Origin: Theristus sp. LFF4_11
Taxonomy: Eukaryota > Nematoda > Chromadorea > Monhysterida > Xyalidae
NCBI GenBank assembly: GCA_030248135.1
Contig: JASANC010003482.1
Span: forward strand, 23,975 to 87,974
Length of the DNA stretch: 64,000 bases
Direction of reading: 5' to 3'
Part shown: positions 25,620 through 37,800 of the stretch, one piece after another
Layout of the letters: each line of letters begins with the position of its first letter
Position numbering within the stretch: the first letter of the stretch is position 1
Program-made: the position numbers and the translations under genes
Notes under the pieces: model-generated
Databases searched by the model: none
What the model saw: only the letters and a program-made list of their open reading frames with translations
What the model was told of the DNA's origin: nothing

Positions 25620-25935
25620 GTGAAATGACGTCATTGTGCTCTAAAGGGTCATTCATGAAGCTGTATTTAATGACGCATTGCCATGTTGTAACATTAATAG
25701 CTACGCGGTCATTAAATACTGTTTAATGAATGCCGCTTAAAGTATGCAGCTTTTCGTTCGTAGCAGTCCGGACATTCAGTTTTTTTGGCTGATTTTGTCA
25801 CATGGCAAATTATGTGAAAGGGTGTATTGAAGTGCTATAATTCTAGTGCCTGTGCAAGTTAAGGGTGTTTTAAGAACAAAGATGACGTCATTTCGAAGTG
25901 ACACGTTCGAGTGATTCTACAATATTAAACTACGT
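25620..25935. mobile_element. Nested palindromic elements: family B inside family C
   Basis: The outer arms carry GAAATGACGTCAT (left, 25622) and GATGACGTCATTTCGAAG (right, about 25882), the hallmark of family C. Between 25647 and 25740 sits a family B hairpin (CATTCATGAAGCTGTATTTAATGACG and its complement). It lies in the 3' flank of the AGTRAP-like gene. Confidence 0.6.
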
Positions 25936-26932
25936 TTCAGAGACGCTTTAAGGTGACAAGTGTTTGAATTTCACTGGATTGCTGTCCACAATACAGCCGT
26001 TTGAATCTGAAAGCGGCTCTGGAACGCCGATCTGCATTATTGACCTGTTGTTCCGGAAGTTTTTCTCAAATTGTGTTCGGCTTGTGTAGTTTTTTGAAAC
26101 CATCTGGTAACGTAATTTGAAAAGCCATGTTTTGCAAAACCACTCAAGAGAGCAGTTGTTTATTTTTGTTTTTAAAAAGCCACCAAAATCGGTCATTTTG
26201 TTCGCGGTCATGTCATATCACGTCACTGTTTCCGCAGTTGCTGGTGAATTCATTTCTCCTTGTTTATTGTTTTGTCGGCGGGTGCTTTTTGGTGGTTGAA
26301 ATCTTTCATGGTATGATTGGATTGGAATCGAGATTTTTCAGTTTACATATCCAATGTTGATTTGAGGAAATATCAGCTAGTCATTGTAACGTATTTTTTC
26401 GGTTGATTATCGTTGATTACATCTGTTATGCTTTTATCTTGTTTCTTGTTCTTTTCTATTTCACTGGTCATTTTGAATCATACTCGTTTACAGTCATCTT
26501 CACGCGTGACCAACAATGCTGTTTCGCCATTTTCTTGACTTTTCATTTTTACATTTCTGTTGCGCAAAACGGTGGGGTGATTTAAAAAAGTACAGAATTT
26601 CACGTCTTATTCTACGTATTTTTTTTTTGATTTTTGATATCGTTGGTCGCCTCACATTTTTTTATTTCTGATGCGGTGATTGTCTGAGTTTTTTGGTCAC
26701 ACGGTTTTCTGAAAACTGTATTTTTTCCTGAATTTACAATAAAAAGTTGCATAGCCAAAGAGCAGATTTCTGTCAGTCAGCAGCTGCTTTATTGTGTTGC
26801 AGCAGGATGCGATTTTGTTTCGTATCCTTTACTCGTCGGTTCAAAATACGCGTTCACTTTCACTGGTGTACAAACAGCTTTCAGTTCAGTTTTGTTTTTC
26901 ACGCGAATAATTCGACGAATCGAAAAGAGACC
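25936..26932. other. Intergenic / NEMP 5' flank, no gene seen
   Basis: T-rich sequence upstream of the NEMP-like start codon at 26933. It should include that gene's promoter and 5' UTR. ORFs here are short and without motifs. Confidence 0.35.
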
Positions 26933-29900
26933 ATGGTTTATTGGACAATTTTTGCCATTTTCGGGGTTTTATCGAAGGCGATTGGAGGAGAGCGGACCAT
27001 AGCTCGCGGTTTGTCACGACATTTTTTTTGCAATCTTCCACATTCTGCGTAGTGAACATTCATTCGGTGACGGCAATATGTTCCATTGATTCGGAGTTCA
27101 CCAATCACCATTGTTGAAATGAGCCTAGTATCTAGATAGAATCAGCGTCCCACATGTGATGTCTGCCAGTCCAAACTGCAGTTCACCTTCATACAATTTT
27201 GGCTGATTTTTGTATGCATCCAACGAGTGCCTTTGTTTCCAGACTTGTCGGACGCGATCGTGGTCCGGCCTGTTCGTGTCGAGACCGAGCTGGACGTGTG
27301 GCGTTGCGCCGCGCTGCCCCGAGAGCCGTATCTGCTGTTCGCGTCGCAGGAAGTGACGTTGAACCTGACGAACTCGTATGAAATCTACAAGGTCGTGCCT
27401 GTTTGAAGTTTGCCAGAGAACGGCGGTTTCGTTCACTGTAAATTAGTTGAATCATTGGGTGTTCCTGAATTCGGCTGGCTGATAGATAACTTGCTTGTTA
27501 CCGGTGCATATAACAATACTTGTTAACTATACCCGATGCAAGAAACGAACGGTGATTTTTTGGCGATGCTTTTAGCCAGGGCTAACCTAAAGCGTACAGA
27601 ACGCCGTCGAGTAGGGCGTCCATTGAGTTTTGCTCTGTCATAAAGTGCCTATACACCCCTCGGCGGGACTCGATCCCCGAACGCACAGGCACAAGAGTCC
27701 AGCGCGCTACCACCCAGGCCACGACGGTGGCAATCAGCATCGTACCAATACAATTACGTTTCACAATTTGACAAAAAGTGGAAGCGATCACCGATCATTA
27801 GAAAGAGAATGATTGATTTTGTTAAATGTCACGTCAAAAACGTTTCTACCCTGAACGTTCACGAATATATATATCCGCGCAGGCGCACAATGAGTCCGCT
27901 CTCGTTGACGCCTACGAGCAGAATCGACGCTTCTTCGGGGTGTTCCGCCGCGTGGCAATCTGGCAGAGCAAGCAGGTGCCCGTGTTCCACGAGACGTTCA
28001 TTGGCATCGAGACGAGCGAGCCGTATGCGATACGACTCAAGATACGACGTTCGTTGGTGTTCTTGCTGTTGTAGTGTTTGTTTTTGGACACTGACTTCCA
28101 ATTGAAGTGAGTCAAGCGTTTTAGAAAGAAAGTGCGACCTATTTTTTAAACGTGTCCCACTGAAATGACGTCATGTGCCGCCAAACATGCGCTTGTCGTT
28201 CACAGCAAACCAGACCTTCCGTTTAGCCGATTTCTTCCCGTAAACAAATGATGAATGTCGAAACAGTCGCACCAAAGTGACATTTTAGTGCCTGTACTTT
28301 GACAAACGGGCGTTTTTAAAGCAAATGACGTCATTTTAGTGCGGACACGTTTGAATAAATCCACAATAACTGAATAATTGTAACAAAATGTGGTTTTACC
28401 TCGGCCTCGGTTGGTAGTGGTTTCGCATTGAGTTGACTCTGTAAGCGACGTTTTAATTGACACATATTTTAGAATTTTTTTTTGCCACATAAAAATCTTC
28501 CATAAAAGGAATCTATACGAATCTTCATAATTCTCACATACAAAAGTTTCCAACTTTCGGTTTCAATCAATTTCAATTGAGCAGCAGATGCATTTTCACC
28601 AACCTTCCAGTCTGCGTTGTTGCGACGCACGTTTCTTCCCATGTTCACAGCTTTCAGTTTCAGTCAACTTCAACTAAACAACTGACCTACACATTTTTCA
28701 CGGACTGCAGATTTCGACGTGCTTCAGTTTCTCGTGTTCACCGGTGGCATTCTGTTGTTCGTGTCCGCGCGCGGCGTCGCACGACACGCCGTGTTCTACT
28801 ACGGCGCCGGATGCACCGTCGGAGTCGCAGCATCGTTGCTCATCCTCGTCTTCCTCGTGTACAGAGCACTGCCAAAGGTCCTCGGGGGGGGGGGGGGCTG
28901 GGCTAGGTCTTATTTGGCTCGGGTCACACACAGTTAATACGGCCAAGGCCAATTCATGCACGACGTTAAACAAAGTTTAGGTTGAACTCCAAGAAAAAGA
29001 AACAGAATATTAAATAAAATTACAAAAATTACAATTAGAAACTGAAAAATTACACGTTTTCTCATTGCAACGTTGATTTTGCAGCGCTCGTTTGCATACT
29101 CGCTGCTGATTGGCGGCTGGTCGTTTGCGCTCTACGTTGTCTATCATGTCTGGCAGAATCTGCAGTCAGTGCTGATGCTCTATCAGAAATGGGTCGCTGT
29201 GTATCTGGTGAGTTGTGCAGGCAGCTGATTGGCTGAAATGTTACATCTGCGCCAATGAGCATGTGGGCAAATTTGAAGATGCAACAACTGCTGAGCTTTT
29301 ATTGTTATTTGTTATTTATGTTGTTTTAGTGCGCTGATTGACTGTATTGCTCTCCAACTGTGTAGTTCCAAATTTATATGTGAAAACGTTGTCTGCATTT
29401 GGGTTCAGTTTGAAAAACGATTTGCTGCAACTTCTGCTTGATTCGCAGTAATTCTGGGCACCATAAAGCAGTATTTAGTGACGCGCAGCTACTGCTTCAT
29501 GAATGCCGCTGTTGGTTTTGGATTGACACAGCGTCCGCTTGACACGCGTGCGATTTCGCTTAGCAAAACTGAAACGGAATCAACGCACAACATTGCTGCA
29601 AGCAACCCTATTCCCATCCATTCAATCCAACCAATGAAAGCATCCGTTCGCCCGATTCCCACAGATCACAGTGACGGTCGTCTCATTGGCCGTCTGCTAT
29701 CGCGTCGGTCCACCGTCGAACGATCGCTCGCTGAATCTCTGCCAATGGAGTCTGCAAGTGATCGCCTTTCTGCTGGTCTACCTCGGCTGCCAAATTGAGG
29801 AGATCTCGCTGTGCGTGATGGCCGTGCTCTTGGTCGTCTACAATATTCCGGCCGAGTTCTGGCGGTTCTCAAGGATACTTTGGTAAGTTTTTTTTGGTTG

Positions 29901-32699
29901 GTTGGTTGCACACACACACGGTGTGATGCAGGCATTCTGTGATGGACTGTATTAGAAGCAGGATTATTTCTGTCCATTTATATATCAAGTTTTTTAGGTT
30001 CTGCGACTCAATGGGTTTGTAGAGGTGAAAGGAAACTAGTTTCAAGCTTTATGCGACCATTAAAAGTCGCCTAAGTGACCCGACCCTGTTCAGGGGACTC
30101 GGATCACTTTGCCAACTTTGAATTCCCGCGTCGTGCATGAAACTGTTTGCCGATCTATGCGCGCATTGAGTCTCGGAACCAAAATAAACGATCATACCTG
30201 AATTGTTTTGTCCTCATTCAGGGCGCGAGCATTTCCGAAACAAAGAAAGTTGCTCACCGAAACCGAATATATTCAAGAGGGTGCGAAAGAAACGGACAAA
30301 GCACTGAAAGAGCTGCGTGAATACTGCCGTAGTCCCCAATGCCACGCGTGGAAAACCATCAGCCGGCTAAAAACACCAACGCGGTATGGCGAATTTTTGG
30401 GGGGTTTTATTTTTTTGCTTGCTGGTGCTCTTTGCACACAATTTTACGTTAACGATGTAAACGATGTAACGTTTATCGTATAAAAGTAGTGATACGATGC
30501 CGAAGCATCGAAATAGGTAATACCCGTTAGTACAAAATACAATGAAACAATCAATAACATCACGCATTCACCAGCACACGAACAAAACACGATGAACTGA
30601 CTGAGCTGACTGAGATGAGATTCTGAGAATTTGAATTTTGAACTTTTTTCAAAACAAGTTATCAATCACGAAAACTGTCACACACGACGAAACATTAACA
30701 AATAAAATAACTAGCAAGAATCAAACTCATGACTGCCCGATCAAAACTGTTCAAAACAAAACAGATAATCCACTTCATCGACGATACGAATACGAACTCA
30801 AATTGCCGCACAATCTCAGTGCACAAGACGAAACTCGACTGGCCTCTGAATTTTCTGACGTATTAACAAAAGAAATCCTGAAAGAACACAAAGGATTAGC
30901 AACGGAACACCACAAACATTTTCCGACTACAAGCAGGGCAATGTTGGCAAGTTTAGAAAAAGTTGAAATGAAAGGGGACATTGAACACAATGTAATTGTT
31001 TGTTTGTTTTTCTTTTTCTTTTTTTAAAGCAAGAATGTTTAATGGACCTAATATCAATTTATCAATTCGCAAAGTTTTTCTCAATGGGAAAGGAAGAGCA
31101 ACGGAGAGCGGCATCCCCAGGTCCACGGAAATCAAGCCAGAAGGGAGGGGAAACGTGTCGCAATAAATTTATGGATGAGTTGAGATTCGTTTGAAAGCCT
31201 ATTTTTGAAAGAAGAGGTTGAGGGAGCTGAGACTGTGTCTTGATTCAGACTGTTCTAGAGTTGGATGGTTCGCACGGCCCAAGCACCAGCTCTAATTGAC
31301 GTCTTTACAGGCGGCGTGTTCAGTTTATGTTGATGACCTCTAGTACCAAATTCCCCTTGGTGAACCTCAAAGAAGTCTGATAGATTTAAGACATAACACT
31401 TTGCATTGATAAATTTGTAAACCATTACCAGGTCTGACACAATTCTCTTGAATATGAGTGAACTTTGCTGCAAATCAATGAGCCGCTGGGTGTATGATGT
31501 TTCAAAATTTACGTTTTCCCCCAGATTTGCGTCATTCGTCGAAGGTCAGTCGCATTTGAGAGACGACGAACTGCTCAATTACGACGAATACTCGTTTCGA
31601 CAGCAACTGGTGAACTTTACATTGATTTGTTTGTTTTGCTTGGTTTTATTCGTTTGCTTCATCTCTCCGTTGGAGTTGCAGACCAACCAACGTTGGGTAC
31701 ATCATTGCCCTAAGTTTGACCATTAAAGTTCCTATGTTTTCACATTTTTCCTAATCGTCCGTTTCATTCGTTCAATATTTCACGCAGGACGATGCCGGCA
31801 GCGACTCCTCCGACTCCTCCTCCTCAGACTCCGCCAGTAGTGCGCACGATTCTCCAGCGCGCCGCACGGATCGCGAGTTTCAAAGCAACGAACGCGCCCA
31901 CTCGCCGGTTGTCGTTGGTCGCCGCCGCCGGAATCAGTCGTTTGGTCGCGCGGCCTCCAAGAAAGTAGCGTCACGAAGTCGGCTGAACAAAACGATCGCC
32001 TATGGCAGTAGATTCGCCGAATTCACCACCCAGGAGGACAATGCGAATCGGCTGCAGCAGCGGCCGTCGGAGTGCTTGCCTGAGAACGGTTCACCCGGCC
32101 TGAGACGAGACGCTCCCCACCGCCAGTCGCCGGCCACCACGAAACGCCAGCATTATAACAACGTTTCACTTTTGACGCCGTCGTCGTCGTCCGATCCAAC
32201 GTCGCCCAATCAGCGAGTGCCGCGCTTCGATTACGGTCGACGGAGCGCGCAGCAACTGAAGAAGCGTGCCATTTCGCCGAGGTTGCTCGTTTTGATCGCT
32301 TGCGTCAGTTCGGTTTTCACACTGTCCGGAACACGCGCACACGAATTTGTTTTACGGTTTACTAGCTGATTGGTCACGTGTGATTTTGATACGATGGCTG
32401 ATTGCTCGCACGTGCGGTGCCTTGGAGTTTGAATAAGCATCGTTCAATACCGGCTTGTATCGGAACTACGATTTTCAAGGGTATCTCATGGAAAGGAGTC
32501 AGTTCCTTGAAAAGTCGCAATGTGTTGATCGATTCCAAGTGAACAGCATGACCGGAATGGAACGGTGTTTCGTGTTTTTTTTTCTTGTCGCTTCACTGAA
32601 TTTCTGTTCAGGTCCCGATACTCCGAGCGCGTGACGCGCGCCGTGCAGCGTGCACCGGCCGCTAGATCGAGTTCGATTGAGTCGACTGACAATGATTGA
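26933..32699 (+). CDS. NEMP1: NEMP/TMEM194-like nuclear envelope integral membrane protein
   Basis: Ten exons join in phase to 575 residues: 26933-27008, 27243-27391, 27883-28048, 28711-28877, 29085-29207, 29665-29882, 30222-30383, 31525-31609, 31788-32281, 32612-32699. Exon 1 encodes a signal peptide (MVYWTIFAIFGVLSKAIGG). Exons 2-3 form the lumenal beta-rich domain with WRC and an N-glycosylation site LTNSYE. Exons 3-6 form the TM cluster with the family signature YYGAGCTVGVAASLLILVF, LLIGGWSFALYVVYHVWQNL, DRSLNLCQWSLQ and the closing LLVVYNIPAEF. The tail after TLLW-type TM5 is nucleoplasmic: EYIQEG, FVEGQSHLRDDELLNYDEY, then a disordered Ser/Arg-rich segment of about 190 residues. NEMP proteins stiffen the inner nuclear envelope and bind Ran/emerin in other animals. 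The N-terminal half and TM signatures are clear; the tail has diverged. Confidence 0.9.
27560..27735 (-). mobile_element. tRNA-derived SINE, copy 1 (NEMP intron 2)
   Basis: On the minus strand a tRNA-like head contains CTGGGTGGTAGCGCGCTGG (A-box-like) and GGGGATCGAGTCCC (B-box-like). This is followed by GAGGGGTGTATAGGCACT and a conserved body ending near GGTTAGCCCTGGC. The same arrangement is at 38255-38430 (minus) and 60899-61065 (plus). Confidence 0.75.
28143..28376. mobile_element. Palindromic MITE, family C (NEMP intron 3)
   Basis: It has arms TTTTTTAAACGTGTCCCACTG and its counterpart ending ACACGTTTGAATAAATCCAC. Each arm contains the palindrome TGACGTCA. Highly similar to 35463-35686 and, inverted, to 45474-45708. 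Non-coding. Confidence 0.8.
29453..29512. mobile_element. Palindromic family B fragment (NEMP intron 5)
   Basis: AAGCAGTATTTAGTGACGCG followed by CAGCTACTGCTTCATGAATG, a shortened version of the hairpins at 35250 and 36838. Confidence 0.6.
29998..30185. repeat. Dispersed repeat with copies at 22700-22890 and 37808-37985
   Basis: TTCTGCGACTCAATG…GAAACTAGTTTC…AATTCC…GCGCATTGAGTCTCGG is shared, reversed, with 37808-37985 and more weakly with 22703-22890. No TIRs or ORF. It may be a SINE- or LINE-tail-type repeat of unknown family. Confidence 0.5.
31255..31480 (-). pseudogene. Non-LTR retrotransposon reverse-transcriptase C-terminal fragment
   Basis: The minus strand encodes RLIDLQQSSLIFKRIVSDL, VMVYKFINAKC, LSDFFEV and TRGHQHKLNTP before a stop. 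This is the order seen after the catalytic palm in Jockey/CR1/L2-type LINE proteins (RR..SDL..MYKI..G..D.D..DFF…TRGH..KL). It is a 5'-truncated, dead copy inside a NEMP intron. Adjacent sequence (31030-31250) may be its frameshifted continuation. Confidence 0.65.
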
Positions 32700-33349
32700 A
32701 TGTTCGATATTACTTTGTCTCTGAATTTCTTAGCCGTCATTTCATTTTGTGTGCGCAGTTTTGTTTTGACCGTTCATTCGTTGCGTTCAATCAAACACCG
32801 ATTTTGTTTTGTTTTATTGTTTTTGGACTGCCTGCTGCTTCGAAACTGTCCACGAACGAAGCTGTCTGTTGCAATTCAGTGCATACTTTTTCTCTTGTTT
32901 TTCTGATTGCTTAGATTTAGAAAAAATCATGCTGGTTCATGTTGAGTTCTGTTTTCTTCCATTGTTTTATCTTTGTAGACGAAGGTGAAGCTAATGTTGC
33001 TTGATTTTACCATGTTCGTTACGAGGCTCTGCATTTGAAATACTGGTATTGAATGTTTCGATAATAGGACGTTGGTTACATTTTGGCTTATTTCCAGTTT
33101 TGACTTTTTTCGTGTGTTCCTTATGAGGACTTTGGATAAAACGGCGTATATTGGTTCTTTTGTTAACCGATATAGTGTTTTTCGACAACGGTTGCTGCAC
33201 CGTTTCATATTTCGACGGTCATATATTTGCTATCCGCATTGTGTTCCATTGCACAATGTGTTCAATTTGTGTGTATCATTTCTCGCAACCGCGCAGGTTT
33301 CGAGTGTGGGAACCACACTCAAGTTCAAATTCGGTCAAGAACACTCGAG

Positions 33350-34333
33350 ATGCAGTTTCTCACCGGCTACTATCGGTTCATGCGCAAGTTTCGCCACATG
33401 TATGCAAAGGGTGAGTGGTGTTGCAAATGCAAGCAGCGCCAGACCACATGGGCCAGATGGAACCGTACCCTAACGACGATGTAATGCCGGATCGTGGTGC
33501 ACTGGCCGTGATGCGGTGCGCACGCAGATATGCGGCATTTTGTGCGGTGCACCACGTTCTGGCACACTGTCACACGGGTATGTCCGCTCAGAACAGTGTG
33601 AATGCCCGTTTATACCTGCCGTATGCGCATACGGCACGGCACGTCAGGTCACTTTAAGTCCCGTGTTATTGCGAGCTACCGTTCATACCTGACGTACGTC
33701 TGTATAAACAGGCCTTAACTGCACCATTTTTCTGGTTGCGCTAAGCAAAGCGTGAGTTTTCAGACGTTCGCAAGCAACAATGTTCGTTTCTATGCATTTA
33801 TTTTTTTGCGCAGGTCATCGCTTCACGACGCACACGATGTGGATCGAGTATCCGGTCTGGGGCATCTCCGGCACCATGGTCGTCTGTTAGTTGGCCTCTT
33901 CTGATTGCTTTTAATTTTGTTTCACCCTCTGCGACTCCTCGAGCACTATTTTTTTTCTACGTCTGTAAACGCCTCGACTCGCAGAACGGAATCAAAAGGA
34001 GAGATAACACGGTCATTAATCTTAATCGCATTTGAGTGATTGTGCGGGCGTTGTTCATTGATTGGTCCGGTGCAATCAGAACTGAACAGGTTTCGAATTT
34101 CTTGAATCGAGATTTTCATGGGCGCTGAACAATAATAAATTCTAAGTGTCACATTGATCATCGTTGCAGCGGCACCGGTGCTGTTTCTGATGCAGCGTCC
34201 GTTCCGCGACCCGAACCCGCGAGCGCACTACACCAACCGCTACACGATCTACAGGGCCGACTCGCCATCGGCCGACAAGCTCCGCCCACCCAGCGACTAT
34301 CCGGCTGAGTGGCTGCCGAAAAATCTCCGTTAA
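33350..34333 (+). CDS. Small one-TM protein, possibly a complex I NDUFA3-type subunit
   Basis: Three exons (33350-33410, 33814-33885, 34170-34333) join in phase to a 98-residue protein. The first exon starts MQFLTGYYRFMRKFRHMYAKG with a strong donor gtgagt. The second encodes HRFTTHTMWIEYPVWGISG and, with the third, one hydrophobic segment (VWGISGTMVVSAPVLFLMQ, residues 35-53). The rest is polar and ends YPAEWLPKNLR. A basic N-terminus, a single TM helix and a C-terminal EWL-K-L ending are reminiscent of the NDUFA3/B9 accessory subunit of respiratory complex I, but the resemblance is weak and could be chance. That a real gene is present rests on perfect phase, canonical splice sites and codon composition. 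Confidence 0.6.
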
Positions 34334-34840
34334 GTAAACCCTGGTGTTCGATTGGATTGTTGTAAATAGAATCACGTTATTTGTGCGTTGTGTAATGATG
34401 GAGTGAATAGCAATCGATTTAGAGAGATTTGAATTTTCTCCGTTTTTTCTGGTTTTTGTTAAGTCAGTCACTGCTGTTTTTTTATAATTCTAGTGCTGAT
34501 GGAAAGAATTACACGACTGTATGCACAACAACACTCTGCTGTATATTTTTTTCAGTAAATTTATGGTTTTTGTGCGTTTATTAGTTTTGCTAGAAAAAAT
34601 TGCACACTGATAGAACTCAAAATGATGATGTTGACGTGTTGATTGTGAATAAAAGTATGAAAGGTACCATCGATGGAACAATATGCCAGTATGTACAGAA
34701 TAAGCCTAATTATATTATATTACAGGGAAAATTAGCCGACTGCAAAAAAAATCTGAAATATTTTTTCACAAATCGATGATCAAGAATATTGTTTTCACTA
34801 AAACCCCGGATACAGCAAGCAGAACTTTCGCAGACACCCG

Positions 34841-37800
34841 TCACCAGGTCGTCGTCGTCGGCTCCTTGCGCGTGCGAAAGATCGTCTCGCGAATGCTGTG
34901 ATTCATGAAGCCGTACAGGAACGGATTCGTGATGGTCGACCACATGGCCAGCCAGTGACAGACGAGGTACAGGAACCGATGATATCGATCGGTGGTGTCG
35001 ACGAACTCGAAGTCGATCATCAGACCAAACACGACGAACGGCAGCCACAGTGCGGTGAACGTCACGAGCACCTGCGCGGTGGCGAGTTGTTTTGCTCGTT
35101 TTATTGGTTGCGGTTTTTTTGTTTTGTTGATTTTCAACTCGATGCAAGTTTCCATGCATGCTCCGGCCGGGCATTCGAAATTGCACCAGTGACTGCAATC
35201 TTTATGACTCCTGGTCACTTTGGGAATTGTTATCACTTGTCACGTTTTAAGGCGCATTCCTGAAGCAGTATTTAGTGACGCGTAGCTATATGTTTTTTAA
35301 AAAACATAGCTGCGCGGTCACTAAATACTGCTTCATGAATGTCCCTTTAATGTTTTGAATGGTCACGTCACGCATGACACTGGTGTTCCGTTCATTCGTG
35401 CATTCTGGTTCGTAGCGCCAAAGAAGAAACCAGCAATCACCAACCAGTAATTTATGAGCTAATTTTTTAAACGTGTCCCACTGAAATGACGTCATGTGCC
35501 GTTAAACATGCGCTTGCCGTTCACAGCAAACCAGACTTTCCGTTTAGCCGATTTCTTCACGTAAATGGTGAATATCGAATCGGTCACACCAAACTGCAAT
35601 TTTAGTGCCTGCACTTTGACAAACGGGCGTTTTTAAAGCAAATGACGTCATTTTAGTCCGGACACGTTTGAATAAATCCACAATACCATGGTCAACGTGG
35701 TGACAGTATTCAAGAGTCGTTGCTGGGTGACACGATGCCGCTCGCTAGCGATCGATCCACCAATCGCCGTGCCGCCACTGGCCGTGTTCAACTGAGTGCA
35801 CGTGCTGAAGCGAACCGTTGATCCACCGCTGCCCGAGCGCGACGAAACTGTGTTGGCACAGGGCACCTCCATCGTGCCACTTCGGCCAGTGTCGGCGTTG
35901 CTCGTTAACGCTTGATTTTCATTCAAGTCGTCGTCATCGGCTTCGTCGTCATCGTCGTTGTCGACATTGTTGTTGTTGATCACGATCTCAATCACCGACG
36001 ACTCCTTTCGCTCGTTCTCGTCCGCATTCATCGTTGTTTCGTTGCTGTGATTGAACGTCACCGCGAACGACGGCGCCGACGTCGACGCCTCCGCCGCTAC
36101 ACGGTGTTTCTGCGGTTTGTTCTGTTGTCTGCGCTTCTGGCTGTTGTTCTTCACCATCAACACGAACTTGTGATGTTGACTTTGATTCAGCGCGCAGACG
36201 GGCGCTGACTGCCGTTGCGGCGCGCCGGCGCAATGCGCCACTTCTCGTGTCGCCGTCACTGAGATCGATCGTGTCGCTGGCGTGCGCGTCTCTGTGAACG
36301 CTGGCGGCGCCGCCGACTCGACCGATGTCGTCGTCGTCACGATGCGCGTCAACGCGGCGCACGACTTCGGTCGCCCCAACAGCGGCGGTTTACTGTCGTT
36401 TTGATCCACTACGGGAGAAAAACATGTGTGTGCCGATTGTTTCGAATGGTGCGCATGTTAATTTTGTTTAGAGACAATTTTATAAGAACGCACACAAACA
36501 TACACACGGAATGATCTATGGGCACAACTGCGAGCTTAGTTTCTTGCTTGAAAATCAAGCAATTTGCAATTTTAAGAATCAGAGACAAGGTGAAACCTTC
36601 ATGATTGGGGACATCGATTTTCAAACAAAAAACTCGAAGTTGTTTTCGTCCCTCATGGCCCGTGCCCCGTACCTTGTGTTTGTGGGTTTTTCAATGAAAT
36701 TGTTGTTAAAAATCAACATGCTCAGATTCGAATGAATCGTAACATTGTTTCGAATGCTTGTCACCAGGAAACGTTATTACGAATTTTTAGAGAAAAGTAC
36801 GCTCGCGACGGGCGACATCGCTCGCTGTGCGTATCAAGGGGGCTTTCATGAAGCAGTATTTAGTGACAGCGTAGTTATGTATGCTTTTAACACAGCTGAG
36901 CGTCACTATTGTAAATACTGTTTCATGAATGCCGATTAACAAGAAAAACTGTTGAACAAAACGAAGCGGCTGTCAAATCGGAATGACTGAGTGACTGACT
37001 TTCAACGACGATCTGCATGGCGCGGTCAACGGAGCGTGCTTTCAGGCGTGTACTCGGTGCACGCAGTTGACTCGTGCCTGACACAGCCGATGACTGGTAG
37101 TCCGGTTGTGAGTTGTCACCTTTCAACGGCACTTTCAGTGCGTCCGCCGTGCTTTCGCCGCCGCTGTCCGAAATCGCGCGTATCTGTTTCGAAAACGACC
37201 GACTAAGTCGAACGATCCGTTTCGCCAGCTCTGACGGCGAATGGTTTTCCCGTTCATTGGTTCGTTTCTGTGCCGACGGCGTCGTCGCAATCAGCGGCCA
37301 CGAGTCGCGCTGCTGTGCGTCAGTCAGTCGACGTATCGCTTTGCTGTTGCTATAACCGTTGCTCTGGTGCACGGCGGCATCGTGATCGACCACATTGCTC
37401 GTTTTATTGTTCTTCAGTGGTTGCCAAGGCTTAAAATAAGATTGTTTTGTTGGTGTTGGCAGCACAATGATCTTAGGAAGTGCCATTACCGTGATCGCGG
37501 GCTCGGAGCGTCTGGTTTCGCGCATGTCGTGCACCTCAACGATGGGCATCATGGCTGTCGTCCGCTGTTGTGTTGTTTTCGTGACCGTCAGCCCACTCGC
37601 GAAAAACTTGTCGCGCGTTTCAATGCTCTGTCGTATTTGAAACAAGAAAAAAATATGAGGAGTCGAATAAAAGTTGAAGTTAAAGTTGAAGTTGTATCAG
37701 AGTGTTCTTCTGATGGGGTGCGTGTTGAGTCGCTGGGGCGGGATACGACATGGTTCATCAATGGAGCAGTGTACGACGGAACAACACGCTGTGATAATAT

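Noticed and set aside
30638..31027. 129-codon plus-strand frame in a NEMP intron
   Set aside because: Could be part of a decayed retroelement next to the RT fragment, but no family residue pattern was recognisable, so it is not annotated.
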